A DNA stretch of 38,953 nucleotides, taken from assembly GCA_943704525.1 (NCBI GenBank), contig CALSCQ010001785.1, positions 1-38,953 of the forward strand, in the 5' to 3' direction. The notes beneath the pieces were generated by a model. It worked only from the letters and a program-made list of their open reading frames with translations, ran no database searches and had not been told where the DNA came from. Numbering within the stretch: the first letter of the stretch is position 1; each line of letters begins with the position of its first letter. This document shows, in pieces, positions 9,001-18,294 of the stretch. This DNA is from Pigoraptor vietnamica. Its lineage: Eukaryota; Opisthokonta; Filasterea. The translations under genes were made by a program, and so were the position numbers.

Positions 9001-12000
9001 GTGCGGGTGCATCCGCCGAAGCACGCGGCGTGGCAACGGCGGCAAACTCGCGCGACCACAGCACTTCGGGACCAGAGACGCCCCCGTCGCCGCGCCGCGC
9101 AATTCCGACGCGGAGTGTGTGCACGGCCGGGTCAAAGAGCGGCCCGAAGGAGTGCGCCTGCGCCCGCGACCGGGCAGCCAGCAGAACGGGCCGCTCTATG
9201 TTCGACGCGGTGAGAAAAATCGGCGCAGAGGAGCGGTTTCGAACGGACCACGGCGTGCTCACCGAGACAACGGTAGTGCCGGGCACAGACGACGCCCCCA
9301 CCGCAGCGCACAGTTCGATGCCGTCGGGATGCTGGGGATGCGTCACCGTCACCGCGTGGCCTGCATGGGGTGCGCTGAGCTCGCCCCCTGCCATTATTAC
9401 GGGCACCTCAGCCGACCACTCGCCGTCATTGCCGCCGAGGCGAACGCGAAGCGTCGTCGCACCATTGAGCACGAGTGCGGCCGGAACATTCACGTGCACC
9501 GGCTGCCCGCCCTTTGCCGACGCCGCACCCACGGCGACGATGTCCCCGGCAGTGCAGCTGAATTCGATCTCGCTGCGCGTCTTGTTGTCGACTGCGAGCG
9601 GCGGGGCCAGCCACACCTCGCGGCGTACGGGAGCGTCCGCGTCGTCCACGTCCTGTGTCGCTTCAGACACAACGACTGCGGCGTGCAAAACGCCCTCCTT
9701 CGGCGCAGTGACGGCCACGGCGGAGGGGGACTCTGCCGGCTCAAGGGGAATCGGGTCACTCCACGGCCCATCCAGCGCTCGCACAGTCAGCCGCCAGCCG
9801 CGCATGTCCGCCGGCAACAGCACCGACGCGTCGTCCCCAAGCGAGCCCGGTCGCACCACGCCCCCGAGCGGATCGCCTTCAGCCGACTGCGACTGCGAGT
9901 TCGCGGGATCGGCCGGCCGCAGCAGCGCGTACTCGAGCGCCACGGCCAGGCGGTTGCGGAGCGTGCACCCGCCGCGGAGCACCACGCGCCGTCGCAGGCC
10001 ATCGCCGCGCTCAATGTCCGCCCAGAGGACGACGCGCTGCCCCTTCCAGACGAGCGCCAGCGGCCGCGAACCTAGCGCGTCAATGTCCAGCGCTTCGGTC
10101 CACCGCCACTCGTCGGTCCCGGAGCCCACCGACACGTGGATGGCGCGCGGGCGCCCCGGGCGATGCGTCCGCCAGCAGTACGCGCACGCGGACGTTGCGT
10201 CGAGCACGACGCTCTCGTCCGTTCCCACCTGCCCGAAGCGCAGAGGAACCCGCAACGCATTGCACACGACGTAGTGCGCGAGAAAAGGGTCGCGAACGTC
10301 CGGCACACCGCCCTCGCCGCGCGACCAAAACGGCAGCGATGCGCGCACAAGACCGGCCACGGCGTGACCGGCGCGCACGGCAATGTGGCCGCACGTCAGC
10401 TTGGCATCGACGCGTTGCGGCCTGTCGGCGAGCCCGCCCGGCGGACTGATCTGCAGCCACACGGATGCGTCAAAGGGGTCCACCACCCGTAGGCGCGTCA
10501 GGTCGCGGTAGTTGACGGCCTCCAGCGACGGCATCGCGGCGACCTTCACGACCACGGCGCCGCCGCGCCACACTGCGCCGCGCACCCGAGTGTCTGCGAG
10601 CATGAGATCGCATAGCGGCTGCTCGTGCACGAAGAGGTCGGAGGGGACTGCAAAGCCCATCCACTCCCCGGACGCAGGCAGCGGCGCCTGGTTACTGGCA
10701 TGAACGCGGAGGCGCGACACTTCGGCGGAGAATGCGATGCGCGGCGAGCGCGTGGGCGAGAAGAGCGAGTCGACGCGCAGGGCGGCCACCAGCGCCAGTG
10801 GGGAGAGCAGCGGACCCGCCGGGGCGTCGTCGCCATACCCGTCGTCCTCTTCGGCGCGCCGCCTGGCCTCGCGCACGTCGTCGTCGTACAGGTCGCTCGC
10901 GCCAAACTCCCACGGCACGTTGACGAGGATCTGCCACTCGTCGGCCGCGGGGGCGTCGCCGACATCGTAGCGCGAGGGGGCGTCCTGGTACACGGCCAGG
11001 TGCTGCAGGGGAACGTACGCTTCGCGCACCGTGTCGTAGTAACGTAGCTCGCACATCACGTGCAGGTCCCGCGCAAACTCGAGGGAAGGGTCCGTCTCGA
11101 AGGGCACGGGCGTCACGTGCACGGCCGCGAGGGAGCGCGGGTGCGAGTAACGCCACGTCATCGCCCACGGCCACTCGTGCGTCATTCGCAGCCGCGACGC
11201 CGACTTTCGGGTGTCCACAAACACCAGGTCGCCGACGGACGGACGCCGATCCGGGGACTCGGTAAACACGAACCTAAAGGCGCCCCCGCGAAGGTCGTCG
11301 TGCGACCGTTGCTCGGCCTCGACCGTGGGTGGAGGCACCATGGGCGGCTCCTGCTGCTGGCCGAACGCGTCTTGTTTTGGATGGCCGACAACGGGGCTGC
11401 GCGCGGCTTCCGCCATGCGGGCTCCAATGCACGCGACGGCATCGAGCGACTGCCTTCCGACATGCACATCGACGGCGCTCGCGCGCGCGCTGACGGCCAC
11501 TGACAGCAGGTGCGCGCCTCCCACGTGCGACCACGAAAGCTCGGACGCCACGCGCAGGACGCAGGGGTCCAGGAGCGAGGACTCGCGCGGGAAGCCGGGC
11601 CAAGCGACGCGCGCGGCGAGACCAAACACGTCCACCGTGACAGAGCGACGCGCCGTCGCCGGAAGCTCGGTTGTATCGGACGCAGCGGACGCCGGAGGCC
11701 CAAAAGTGGCCGAGACCGCATCGATCGACACGGCAGCCGACACGGGCTGGGGCACTGTCGCAGACACGGCGATCCGGCCAGTGCGGAGCTCCGCGCGCGC
11801 AAGGCTCGCAGGCCACGGCATGTCGGTGCAGTGGGGGACTGCTTCGCCGGCGGACTGCGACGGGGCGTCCCCCCTCGCACGACTGCCGCCAGCAAACACC
11901 GCGGCGACCCGCCCCACGAGCACGTCACTCACCGCGACCGACACGTCCCTCCGCACATCGACCATCAGGACGTGGTCGCGTAGCTGCACGCCGAAAAATG

Positions 12001-15000
12001 CGGGCGCGCGTTCCGGGCGCTCCGCGGGGAAGCGGTCGTGCCTCAGCGGCAGTGTCTCAAACACGGGCACCACGTCACCCGATCCGGACGCCGCCGCGGT
12101 GGCCGCAACGTCCTCCGCGCCTAGCAAGGCGGCCAAAGGTGCGCCAACGCTCCGCCGCATCGACGCGATCGGCTGCACCACTGCTACCACGAGGAACGGC
12201 GACGGCGACGAGGGCCCCGCGCCCGGTGCGCCCAGAAAAGTGGGAGACTCGCTGCTGGCGTCAAAGAGGCAGACGCGAATCTTGCGGCACGTGGCGAGGA
12301 CCTCGACGGGAATGGCGCCGTGCGATGCGGGCGGGGGCGCGCGGGCCACACCGACAGGTGAAGGCGACTGCCGAGACGCGCTGCGCTGGCGAGCGAGGTT
12401 GTCGCGCGCAATGTCCGCGAGCAACGTCACATGGGACTGCGCGACGGAGAGCACAATGTCACCACGCACTGCGGCCTCGACGCCCGCCGCGTACAGCCAC
12501 GTCGGGCGCCCATCTACGGCCGAGCCCTCCTCGCGAACCGGCGGTGCGACGACCGCAGAGACGGCAAACGGCGCCACCAAGGCACCGAGGGTCCCGTCTC
12601 CCGCGTCAAAGCGCGACCCCGTATTCCACTCGTGCGCGGGATTCGGCTCGGCGTCGTAGGGCGCTGCGGCCGCCGCCGCGGGTGCTTCGCTGTCGTACCC
12701 CGTGGACGACGATGCCGCCCGCGAGGCGACCGCGCGCACGTCTGCTGCACTACAGCATAGCGCAGCAAGCCGCGACACCTCGATTTGGTACTGCGTGTCC
12801 CTGAACGCTGCGCGCGGCTCGCCGGCAACAGAGAACGACGCGACCGAGAGGCGCGAGCTCACGGCGTGCGCGGCCTGTACGTCGTCCACCAGCGGCGTGC
12901 GCGTGACGGGGTTCTCGGGGTCCGAGTGAGCGTCGATAGAACCGACGACCAAGCACACGCTGCGGCCGTCCGCGGCGGGAACGAACACGCGCACAGTGCC
13001 GCACGAAAGCCGCAGCGTCGGGGCGCCGTTTGGCGCGGGAACGCCTTCCCCTACGTCCACGCGCGCTCCCCTCGCGTCGGAAGGCCCGCGGGGCGCGCGG
13101 CTGTCTTCTGGCGCCTCCGCAGCGACGGGGAGAATGTGCCGTATGCCATTGACGAGTGGCGACACGGACTCGACGGCGAGTCGCAGCGACGGCGCCCACA
13201 GAATCACGTCAAACGGCCGCACGGTTACCTGGACGTCCCCGACTGCGCCGTCGGGTTCGAAACCATCCCCGCCCGCGGCATATGTGGGGGCACCCAGCGG
13301 GTACACCAGCGCGAAAGAGAGGAACGACGACGGCGGGGGTCGTATTGGCACGGGTCGCGCGCCGAGATCGTCGCCCAACTCCAGCTCCGGCGACGGAGAC
13401 CGGCTCGAGCGAATAGCGCGGCGCTGGCCACCGTCGTCCTGCGGGCGACCCCTGCCTCCGCCGACATCCGAGGGCGGGTCTGCCGCTTCAGCAGCGCACA
13501 GCAGAGCGGCCTCACGCCCGAGCGCCGGCAGGCCGAGCGCGGCGGAGTTGGCGGCGCGGCGCACCGCGGCCAGCGTCCCCACTTTGACGTGCGTGCGCAG
13601 GACGCCCTTGTCGACGTCCACCGATATGAACGAGTCCTCGGCCGCAAGCTCCACACACTCGTCGCCGCTCTCCGACTCGAACGCGACGGCGAGGCGCGGT
13701 GCCGCGCACTGCAGCCACAGTGCCATGTGGGCGCCGCGGAAGCCCGCACCTCGGCGCACACCGCTTCCGCTTGCCGTCTCTTCGCCCGTGCCCTCTGAGG
13801 AAACCGTCTCAGACTCCCAATCGGACGTCCCCACGGTAAAGCCGTCGTCGCGAACGTCCCCCTGAACGACGCTGGCGACAAGCGCGCGCAGGGCGGAGGG
13901 AAGCGGCAGCGGCAGGGGCTCGCGTGGCACCGCCAGCGCCGCAAGCAGCGTGCGCGCATGCGACCGCGAAAAGGTCCACGACAGCGCGCCCACATCGACA
14001 TGCACGTTGACGGCGGGGGGCGCGCCGGCGACTGTTGCAGCGGCCGAGGTCAGCGTCGCCGTGAAGGACCACGGCCGCAGCATGTGGTGCCGCTCGACGC
14101 CGTCGTCAGGGGTCCGCCGCGCCGTCCACAGCGAAGCCCCCTCGACCGAGAGCGACCACGGCGTGGTCGGCTGCAGGGCGCGCGCGTTTTCGTCGGCGAC
14201 CACGGGCACGTCACAAGCGACATCACCGAAAAGCCGGAGGGTGTCTGGTGACGACTGCAAGTGCACGGCGGGCAGCATGAAAGCCGCATGGTGCTCCTCC
14301 GCGCCCGCGTGCAACGTGACGTGATCAATGCGGACGTCAACGACAAACGCGCGCGCCCGGAGCCACCACCCGGCCAAACCGCCCGCGGAGGTCTCGTCGC
14401 CGACGCGCTGCGATGGCAGGGGCAACGCGGCGAGGGCGGGACCGTGAGGCAGCGCGGCAAGCAGGCGGGCAAGCGGATCGCGCGCAGGGCCCGCAAGGGG
14501 TGGCGCGCGCCTCGAGGGGAAGCCGCCAGAATTCTTCCGAATTCTCGCCGCACGCGCCTGCGCCGCACTCGCAGCGCTACGCGCACCCTTGCCTCCGCCC
14601 ACATGCCGGTCAGCGAGCGCGGGCACGAGCGCGGCGACGCGCGACAGCCAGGCGCAGAGGAGGGGGTTCCACCGCAGAGAGAGAGCGCCCGTGCGGACGA
14701 GGAGCGCGGGGCGGAACGGAGCGCGCGCAAACGGAGAGTCCGGATCGGAAGCGGGCTCCTGGAGGGTCTGCCACGCGCACGACAGCAGCGGAGACGCGTC
14801 CGCAGCCGAATTGCGCCTCTCAAAGGCGTGCGTGTGCTCGCCGTCGAGAAGCACGCTGCTGGCCCCACTGGGCCCCAGTGCGACCACAGCAAGCCGGCCG
14901 GCGGACAGCGCGCGGCCGTCGACCAGGCGCGTGCGGCAGACGTGTACATGAAGCGACGCGACCCGAAGCTCGATGGCCTCGGCTGGCGTGTCGCCCTCTC

Positions 15001-17605
15001 CCACGTGACCCGAGGACACCGCCGCGCGCGACAGGGACAAGAGCAGGCGCCTGTCGGTGTGCGAAGGGGCCCAGGACCTCGCAATGCCCGCCAGAGCGGC
15101 AACGTGTGGCGACGTTACCCGCGCTGCCGCAGCGGGGACCTCCACGCGGACATCTCTGGAGGGGGACACGTCGTGCCACACGGGCTTGAGCGACGACGAC
15201 CGCACGACAGCGCTGCACGCGAAGGGCGGCACAAGCGTCTGCTGGCCACGGGCACCACCCTGCGCCCCAACGATGACGGCGCCCAAAGGTCCAACACGGG
15301 CAAACCCAACGGACGCGCTGATGTCTGTGGCACGCACCGCGATCACCATGGGCACCTGCGGGACGAGGGCCCCCGCCCCCGCACGAACCCACGCACCGAT
15401 CGGCGCGCTCTCCAGCAGCGATGCAAAGTGCGTGGCCAGCGGCGTCACCTGACTAAGGTTCGTGATGTGCGCATCGAGGCGAGGCACGACGACAAACGCG
15501 GCTGGCAACTCTTGCGACGACCGCAGTGGCAGTGCGTCCATCGGATCGGCGTCGCCCGGCTGAACCCTCGACGGCGTCAAGGGGGTTCGCGACGTGCCCG
15601 CGTGCGCGGCCGCCCTGCGGTGCTGGTAGCGGTGTTTCCCGCTCGCCCGCGCGCCCGACGGATCCGACAGCGCGGCCGAGAGATCGTCCGCGAAGGGGAC
15701 GGTCACGTGCACGCCGTGCACGGCAACGTGGATCTCCCGCATTGCCCCGCGTTCGATGGCGCGCCGAATGCGCTTCACGTGGCGGCGCAGAAAACGCATG
15801 TCCGGGCGGCCCTGCACGTCCGCGCGGGAAGGGCCCTTGGCAGACGATGCCGACGGCGGCGGCGAGTACGACAGAAAGGCCCTGAGGTGCGAGGTGAGCG
15901 GCGCGTCGGCGAGCAACGACAGTGCGCCAATCGCCATTCGGATGCGGGCCCCCTCTGGCCGCGCCCCAGGTCGCCCCGCAGGAGGGGAGCGCGCAGCCCC
16001 GAGTGGCGAGGCGTAAGCCATGCGTAGGGCGTCGGGACGGGCGCGCTCGGAACCGAACGTGTCGGGTTCGCGTGGCGCCACACCTGCGCTGTCGAAGAGC
16101 GACCCCCGCAGCAGCAGCGCGGCCGATGCGTCGTCCCGGGCGCCGCACTCGAGGCACACTTGGCGGAAGCGCCCGTCCTGCTGTAGGCCCTGCGCCCCCG
16201 GCATCTGCGCGCTTGACTCGTACTCGCCATTGGCCCATGCGATGCTCATGTCCACGGCGAGCAGCGTCGCACTCCGACGCACCGTCACCACCGCGCCACC
16301 AAGCACAAGCACTGCAAACTGCCGCGGGGCGAATCGCTGCGCGCCGACCGCAGGCCCCCCTGGGGACGACGGCGCGTCCGACGGCATCGAAAGGGGCGCC
16401 TGGAACGGCATGGCACCCGCGCGCACGGCCTCCATGAGTTTGAGAGCGATGGTGGCGCGGTCGACGTGGATGCCCACGGTCAGTGCGGGTGCGGGGCGTG
16501 AGGGCCGCCGGGACGCCTCGCGGGGCCGCGGCTTGGGCGAGTCGCCCGCCACTACGCTCCACGCCCAGTCCATCCACCCGCCCTCCTCGGCCCCCTCCGC
16601 ACCGCCATCCTCCTTCAATGGTGCGCGCGCGTCCGTCGGTTCTGCGCCCGCCCCTTCAGCCTCCTCTTCAGAGAGACCCTCGTTATCGTCCTCATCGCTG
16701 TCGCCTTCATTGCCGCCGTGCTCGCGACTGAACGGCCGCACGGGCGGGCGCTGGTGCGCATAGTACACGTCCCAGAAGCGGTTGTACAGGGCGACAAGCA
16801 TGGGGACCTGCTGGTCAGAGACGGACCACGCGAGGTGTCCGCAGTGCACGTCGACGCGCACCTCGACGGTCGATGGGCCTGACGGCGCCGCGATGGTGGC
16901 GGGATCGAAGCGAGTGCGCACGCGACACTCGAGCGAAGTTCTGTAAAGTAGCGGGTCCTGGTACACGTCGATGCGCCCTCCCGCGCCCCGCCGGTCCACG
17001 CACAGCGTCAGGTCGAGAAGGTCCAGCCGGCGGTGGAGCGAGGGCTCGGAGACGGTGGGCTCCGCGAATGCGGGCGCCCAGCGAGCGTCGGTGGTGCGCA
17101 GCGCGGCCGTCTTGGCCGAGAACGACACGACCATGTCTCCCTCTGCGAACTTGAGAATGAGGTTGTTGATGCGTACGGAAACATTGTTGGCGATCTTCTG
17201 CGCGAGGGCGGAGATGTAGCCCTGGTTTGCCTCGTCGCCGCTCGCGTCCCCGCGCGGGGTCTGTGCATATGCGCGCGGGCGTCGGTCGTCAGCTTGCTTG
17301 GCCCCTTCCTGCGCCCCATCGCCGTCGCGTGAGGTGACCACGAATTCGATCGTGTTGATGGTGACCTCCACGGGCTGCGAGGCGAGCTTCGTCCAAGGCA
17401 CGTGCAGCCGCAACTCGTGAATGCGCCCGCTCAGAAAGCGGACGGGTGCGCGCAACTCCGCCTCGAGGACGTCCAGGCGAAGTTCGAGGTTTCGCAACAC
17501 GACATCGCCCTGCCACAGCGACACGCCCAGGTCCTCCGGGGTGATGTTCCGCACGTACTTGTCGAGCAGCGACGTGAGCACGGGGCTCAGGTACTTTTCA
17601 AGCAT
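6035..17605 (-). CDS. VPS13B: VPS13B/COH1-type bridge-like lipid transfer protein
   Basis: One open frame of 3856 residues (human VPS13B is about 4022) has no visible intron. The N-terminal chorein domain is very close to the VPS13B subtype rather than VPS13A/C/D: it starts MLEKYLSP, has a LGVSLWQGDVVL motif, then FLSGRIHELRLHVPWTKL and VTINTIEF. An acidic linker lies near residues 300-345. A large repeating-beta-groove region follows, then a VAB/SHR-BD-like region (about 2430-3090) with repeated NKT/NRT-type motifs. An ATG2-C-like amphipathic part comes next (about 3370-3640; many GVGGG, GMAALGFGILGG and GLLGCLTKPVGG motifs), and a C-terminal PH-like segment (about 3650-3840) with ALVLSGDALYFAS. 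VPS13B acts at the Golgi and bridges membranes for lipid flow; this is inferred by homology. I cannot exclude small in-frame introns hidden in the frame. Long antisense frames across it are shadows. Confidence 0.95.
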   Translation of the reverse strand: MLEKYLSPVLTSLLDKYVRNITPEDLGVSLWQGDVVLRNLELRLDVLEAELRAPVRFLSGRIHELRLHVPWTKLASQPVEVTINTIEFVVTSRDGDGAQEGAKQADDRRPRAYAQTPRGDASGDEANQGYISALAQKIANNVSVRINNLILKFAEGDMVVSFSAKTAALRTTDARWAPAFAEPTVSEPSLHRRLDLLDLTLCVDRRGAGGRIDVYQDPLLYRTSLECRVRTRFDPATIAAPSGPSTVEVRVDVHCGHLAWSVSDQQVPMLVALYNRFWDVYYAHQRPPVRPFSREHGGNEGDSDEDDNEGLSEEEAEGAGAEPTDARAPLKEDGGAEGAEEGGWMDWAWSVVAGDSPKPRPREASRRPSRPAPALTVGIHVDRATIALKLMEAVRAGAMPFQAPLSMPSDAPSSPGGPAVGAQRFAPRQFAVLVLGGAVVTVRRSATLLAVDMSIAWANGEYESSAQMPGAQGLQQDGRFRQVCLECGARDDASAALLLRGSLFDSAGVAPREPDTFGSERARPDALRMAYASPLGAARSPPAGRPGARPEGARIRMAIGALSLLADAPLTSHLRAFLSYSPPPSASSAKGPSRADVQGRPDMRFLRRHVKRIRRAIERGAMREIHVAVHGVHVTVPFADDLSAALSDPSGARASGKHRYQHRRAAAHAGTSRTPLTPSRVQPGDADPMDALPLRSSQELPAAFVVVPRLDAHITNLSQVTPLATHFASLLESAPIGAWVRAGAGALVPQVPMVIAVRATDISASVGFARVGPLGAVIVGAQGGARGQQTLVPPFACSAVVRSSSLKPVWHDVSPSRDVRVEVPAAAARVTSPHVAALAGIARSWAPSHTDRRLLLSLSRAAVSSGHVGEGDTPAEAIELRVASLHVHVCRTRLVDGRALSAGRLAVVALGPSGASSVLLDGEHTHAFERRNSAADASPLLSCAWQTLQEPASDPDSPFARAPFRPALLVRTGALSLRWNPLLCAWLSRVAALVPALADRHVGGGKGARSAASAAQARAARIRKNSGGFPSRRAPPLAGPARDPLARLLAALPHGPALAALPLPSQRVGDETSAGGLAGWWLRARAFVVDVRIDHVTLHAGAEEHHAAFMLPAVHLQSSPDTLRLFGDVACDVPVVADENARALQPTTPWSLSVEGASLWTARRTPDDGVERHHMLRPWSFTATLTSAAATVAGAPPAVNVHVDVGALSWTFSRSHARTLLAALAVPREPLPLPLPSALRALVASVVQGDVRDDGFTVGTSDWESETVSSEGTGEETASGSGVRRGAGFRGAHMALWLQCAAPRLAVAFESESGDECVELAAEDSFISVDVDKGVLRTHVKVGTLAAVRRAANSAALGLPALGREAALLCAAEAADPPSDVGGGRGRPQDDGGQRRAIRSSRSPSPELELGDDLGARPVPIRPPPSSFLSFALVYPLGAPTYAAGGDGFEPDGAVGDVQVTVRPFDVILWAPSLRLAVESVSPLVNGIRHILPVAAEAPEDSRAPRGPSDARGARVDVGEGVPAPNGAPTLRLSCGTVRVFVPAADGRSVCLVVGSIDAHSDPENPVTRTPLVDDVQAAHAVSSRLSVASFSVAGEPRAAFRDTQYQIEVSRLAALCCSAADVRAVASRAASSSTGYDSEAPAAAAAAPYDAEPNPAHEWNTGSRFDAGDGTLGALVAPFAVSAVVAPPVREEGSAVDGRPTWLYAAGVEAAVRGDIVLSVAQSHVTLLADIARDNLARQRSASRQSPSPVGVARAPPPASHGAIPVEVLATCRKIRVCLFDASSESPTFLGAPGAGPSSPSPFLVVAVVQPIASMRRSVGAPLAALLGAEDVAATAAASGSGDVVPVFETLPLRHDRFPAERPERAPAFFGVQLRDHVLMVDVRRDVSVAVSDVLVGRVAAVFAGGSRARGDAPSQSAGEAVPHCTDMPWPASLARAELRTGRIAVSATVPQPVSAAVSIDAVSATFGPPASAASDTTELPATARRSVTVDVFGLAARVAWPGFPRESSLLDPCVLRVASELSWSHVGGAHLLSVAVSARASAVDVHVGRQSLDAVACIGARMAEAARSPVVGHPKQDAFGQQQEPPMVPPPTVEAEQRSHDDLRGGAFRFVFTESPDRRPSVGDLVFVDTRKSASRLRMTHEWPWAMTWRYSHPRSLAAVHVTPVPFETDPSLEFARDLHVMCELRYYDTVREAYVPLQHLAVYQDAPSRYDVGDAPAADEWQILVNVPWEFGASDLYDDDVREARRRAEEDDGYGDDAPAGPLLSPLALVAALRVDSLFSPTRSPRIAFSAEVSRLRVHASNQAPLPASGEWMGFAVPSDLFVHEQPLCDLMLADTRVRGAVWRGGAVVVKVAAMPSLEAVNYRDLTRLRVVDPFDASVWLQISPPGGLADRPQRVDAKLTCGHIAVRAGHAVAGLVRASLPFWSRGEGGVPDVRDPFLAHYVVCNALRVPLRFGQVGTDESVVLDATSACAYCWRTHRPGRPRAIHVSVGSGTDEWRWTEALDIDALGSRPLALVWKGQRVVLWADIERGDGLRRRVVLRGGCTLRNRLAVALEYALLRPADPANSQSQSAEGDPLGGVVRPGSLGDDASVLLPADMRGWRLTVRALDGPWSDPIPLEPAESPSAVAVTAPKEGVLHAAVVVSEATQDVDDADAPVRREVWLAPPLAVDNKTRSEIEFSCTAGDIVAVGAASAKGGQPVHVNVPAALVLNGATTLRVRLGGNDGEWSAEVPVIMAGGELSAPHAGHAVTVTHPQHPDGIELCAAVGASSVPGTTVVSVSTPWSVRNRSSAPIFLTASNIERPVLLAARSRAQAHSFGPLFDPAVHTLRVGIARRGDGGVSGPEVLWSREFAAVATPRASADAPAPEGPAEHVLDILADEAVWRFVARVHPADVGCPGCGHMVVVCDAYVVVNRTDAVLRVRQEDPRDARLHTVRPGRYLALNGWPPAPGRKDGGAEAGSPEPFAGAPVRVSLASDDGNAGGWEWGATVDLAQYTVRSPYVVRAGAAGSRSLAYGSCDVGGVLHALFFDSASPLAVLRNECPFAIALADAGRASQRVLLMPGNWCHYDAAVAPRAQRGDAATRAPGAASGGRLGSAEGEGPLEDGVVRPASAVVEVTPVRGAGPAADGPSSIDVCAVGVHSVCAGVVAVVTRDVSGTVVTFRAEDPGLATSTPAASVQGTALHVAAAVSGVAVTIVDEVAGWQAEVAREASAGARPLPPPPPPELLRVASDGICVSFTRGRDAASNELLRTVTVSAEGVQVDNQLAGSEYEFPVVAFTDRTALAGSDEAPPRQAFSLSVSATQPSTDGRSALRRIALSAAPVVLHMEDTFLVRMKEAFDSLATAASSASAHADESIDDADETVSPGMVAAVCREPLAVDVLDIGALEAIVSVRASYRLHIGVDHTPLSFSAVRLERVYCDRALLAETLAAHYAFEAVLRAPALLGSLELLGNPTGLLLSVGSGLRDLVAMPLRGMRTGPVAFISGVGGGAASFVRHIGAGAIASLASFSSGMARNLDRLAMDEVHEQWRRAARKDRPAHAAQGLGKGMAALGFGILGGIAGLVEMPVQAVSRSAPGAGVGGVAMDLAAGVGKGLLGCLTKPVGGALELVAATSHGILQGAGLRHVPGPRMPPTGDPEPPRPNCALKYAWKMLGTPNAAADVVEVCAVSSSGHRHPGALVLSGDALYFASDSEDAIQQSLSVRDIAAVETPETDPSTLSVVVGATAQGHAQRRDSAVVSTRGGYQQRVAPQRDSAPALDLVFASAGIAGRSAAGAAKARGSGAQAQARPGESPRRPSLGHVRLEFVIGPEERERFAERLRSRVLSAQARKDRGRDYGERASAGALSSLGAPSSV

Positions 17606-18294
17606 TGTGGCCGGTCAAGCGGGCTCGCGCGCCCCCAGCGTCCGAACCTGTGGTGCCATCGCGCTGACCGCTCACGGAATCAGTTATGAATCGACGTAAT
17701 CTTTGCGTCTGGGCGCTTCATGTGTGAAACGGCGCGCATGTTGGCGTAACAAGTCACGTGAACTGACATATTTGGTATACAAGAATTTACTAGTACTAAT
17801 ATAGCAATATAAAAAATACTTTACTATAAAAGTTTACTTTGAAAGGCAGTAACCATATTAGTCCTTAATGTGCGAATACCCCGTATGAGGCAAATTTGCA
17901 TCCGGGCGGCGCTGGAGCATGCACCACTCACGCACTCGATGCTCCCTTGCGACCATCGTCCTCCATCCCCGCCTGCGCGCTCATCTGGCATCCCCCCTCC
18001 AGCGACAGCCTCTTCCTCTTTTCATCAGTCTTCTCTCTCTCGCGTGCCCGTGACACGAGAGGTATGCGTGCTGCGCCCGTGTGCGGTGGATGGAGGGATC
18101 GTTCATAGCCATAGACTAGAGGCATACTGTGTATTTGTGGAGGTGGATTGCGCTGTTTCATCGCCTGAGAGCTCGAACGTGGGGCGTCGTAATACTCGTG
18201 TGTTGCGTATGTGCTGTGTATGCGGTGTAGCTTGTTGTTTCAGTGTATGCTGGGCCGTCGACCTGACCGACTGTGTGGTGCCTGCAGTGCAAGA
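17606..18294. promoter_or_regulatory. Divergent promoter region VPS13B / RPS3A with AT-rich island
   Basis: The region lies between the VPS13B start (-) and the eS1 start (+). Its left half contains the one strongly AT-rich block of the window (17747-17870). This follows an E-box-like CACGTG at 17755-17760 and includes TATAAAA at 17825-17831 and a second A/T tract near 17806-17818. A pyrimidine-rich stretch, ctcttcctcttttcatcagtc, near 18010-18030 resembles the start of ribosomal protein transcripts. A CTGCAG eight bases before the ATG, together with gaggtatgc near 18058-18066, suggests a 5'UTR intron, but this is not proven. Confidence 0.55.

Noticed and set aside
7109-10075. 988-codon open frame on the plus strand
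   Set aside because: It lies wholly antisense to the conserved VPS13B frame. GC-rich codons (third position G/C) create few stops on the other strand. Its translation is Arg/His/Gly-rich without any domain.
11211-16027. Other long plus-strand frames (482 and 588 codons)
   Set aside because: Same reason: shadows of VPS13B with low-complexity Arg/Ala translations.
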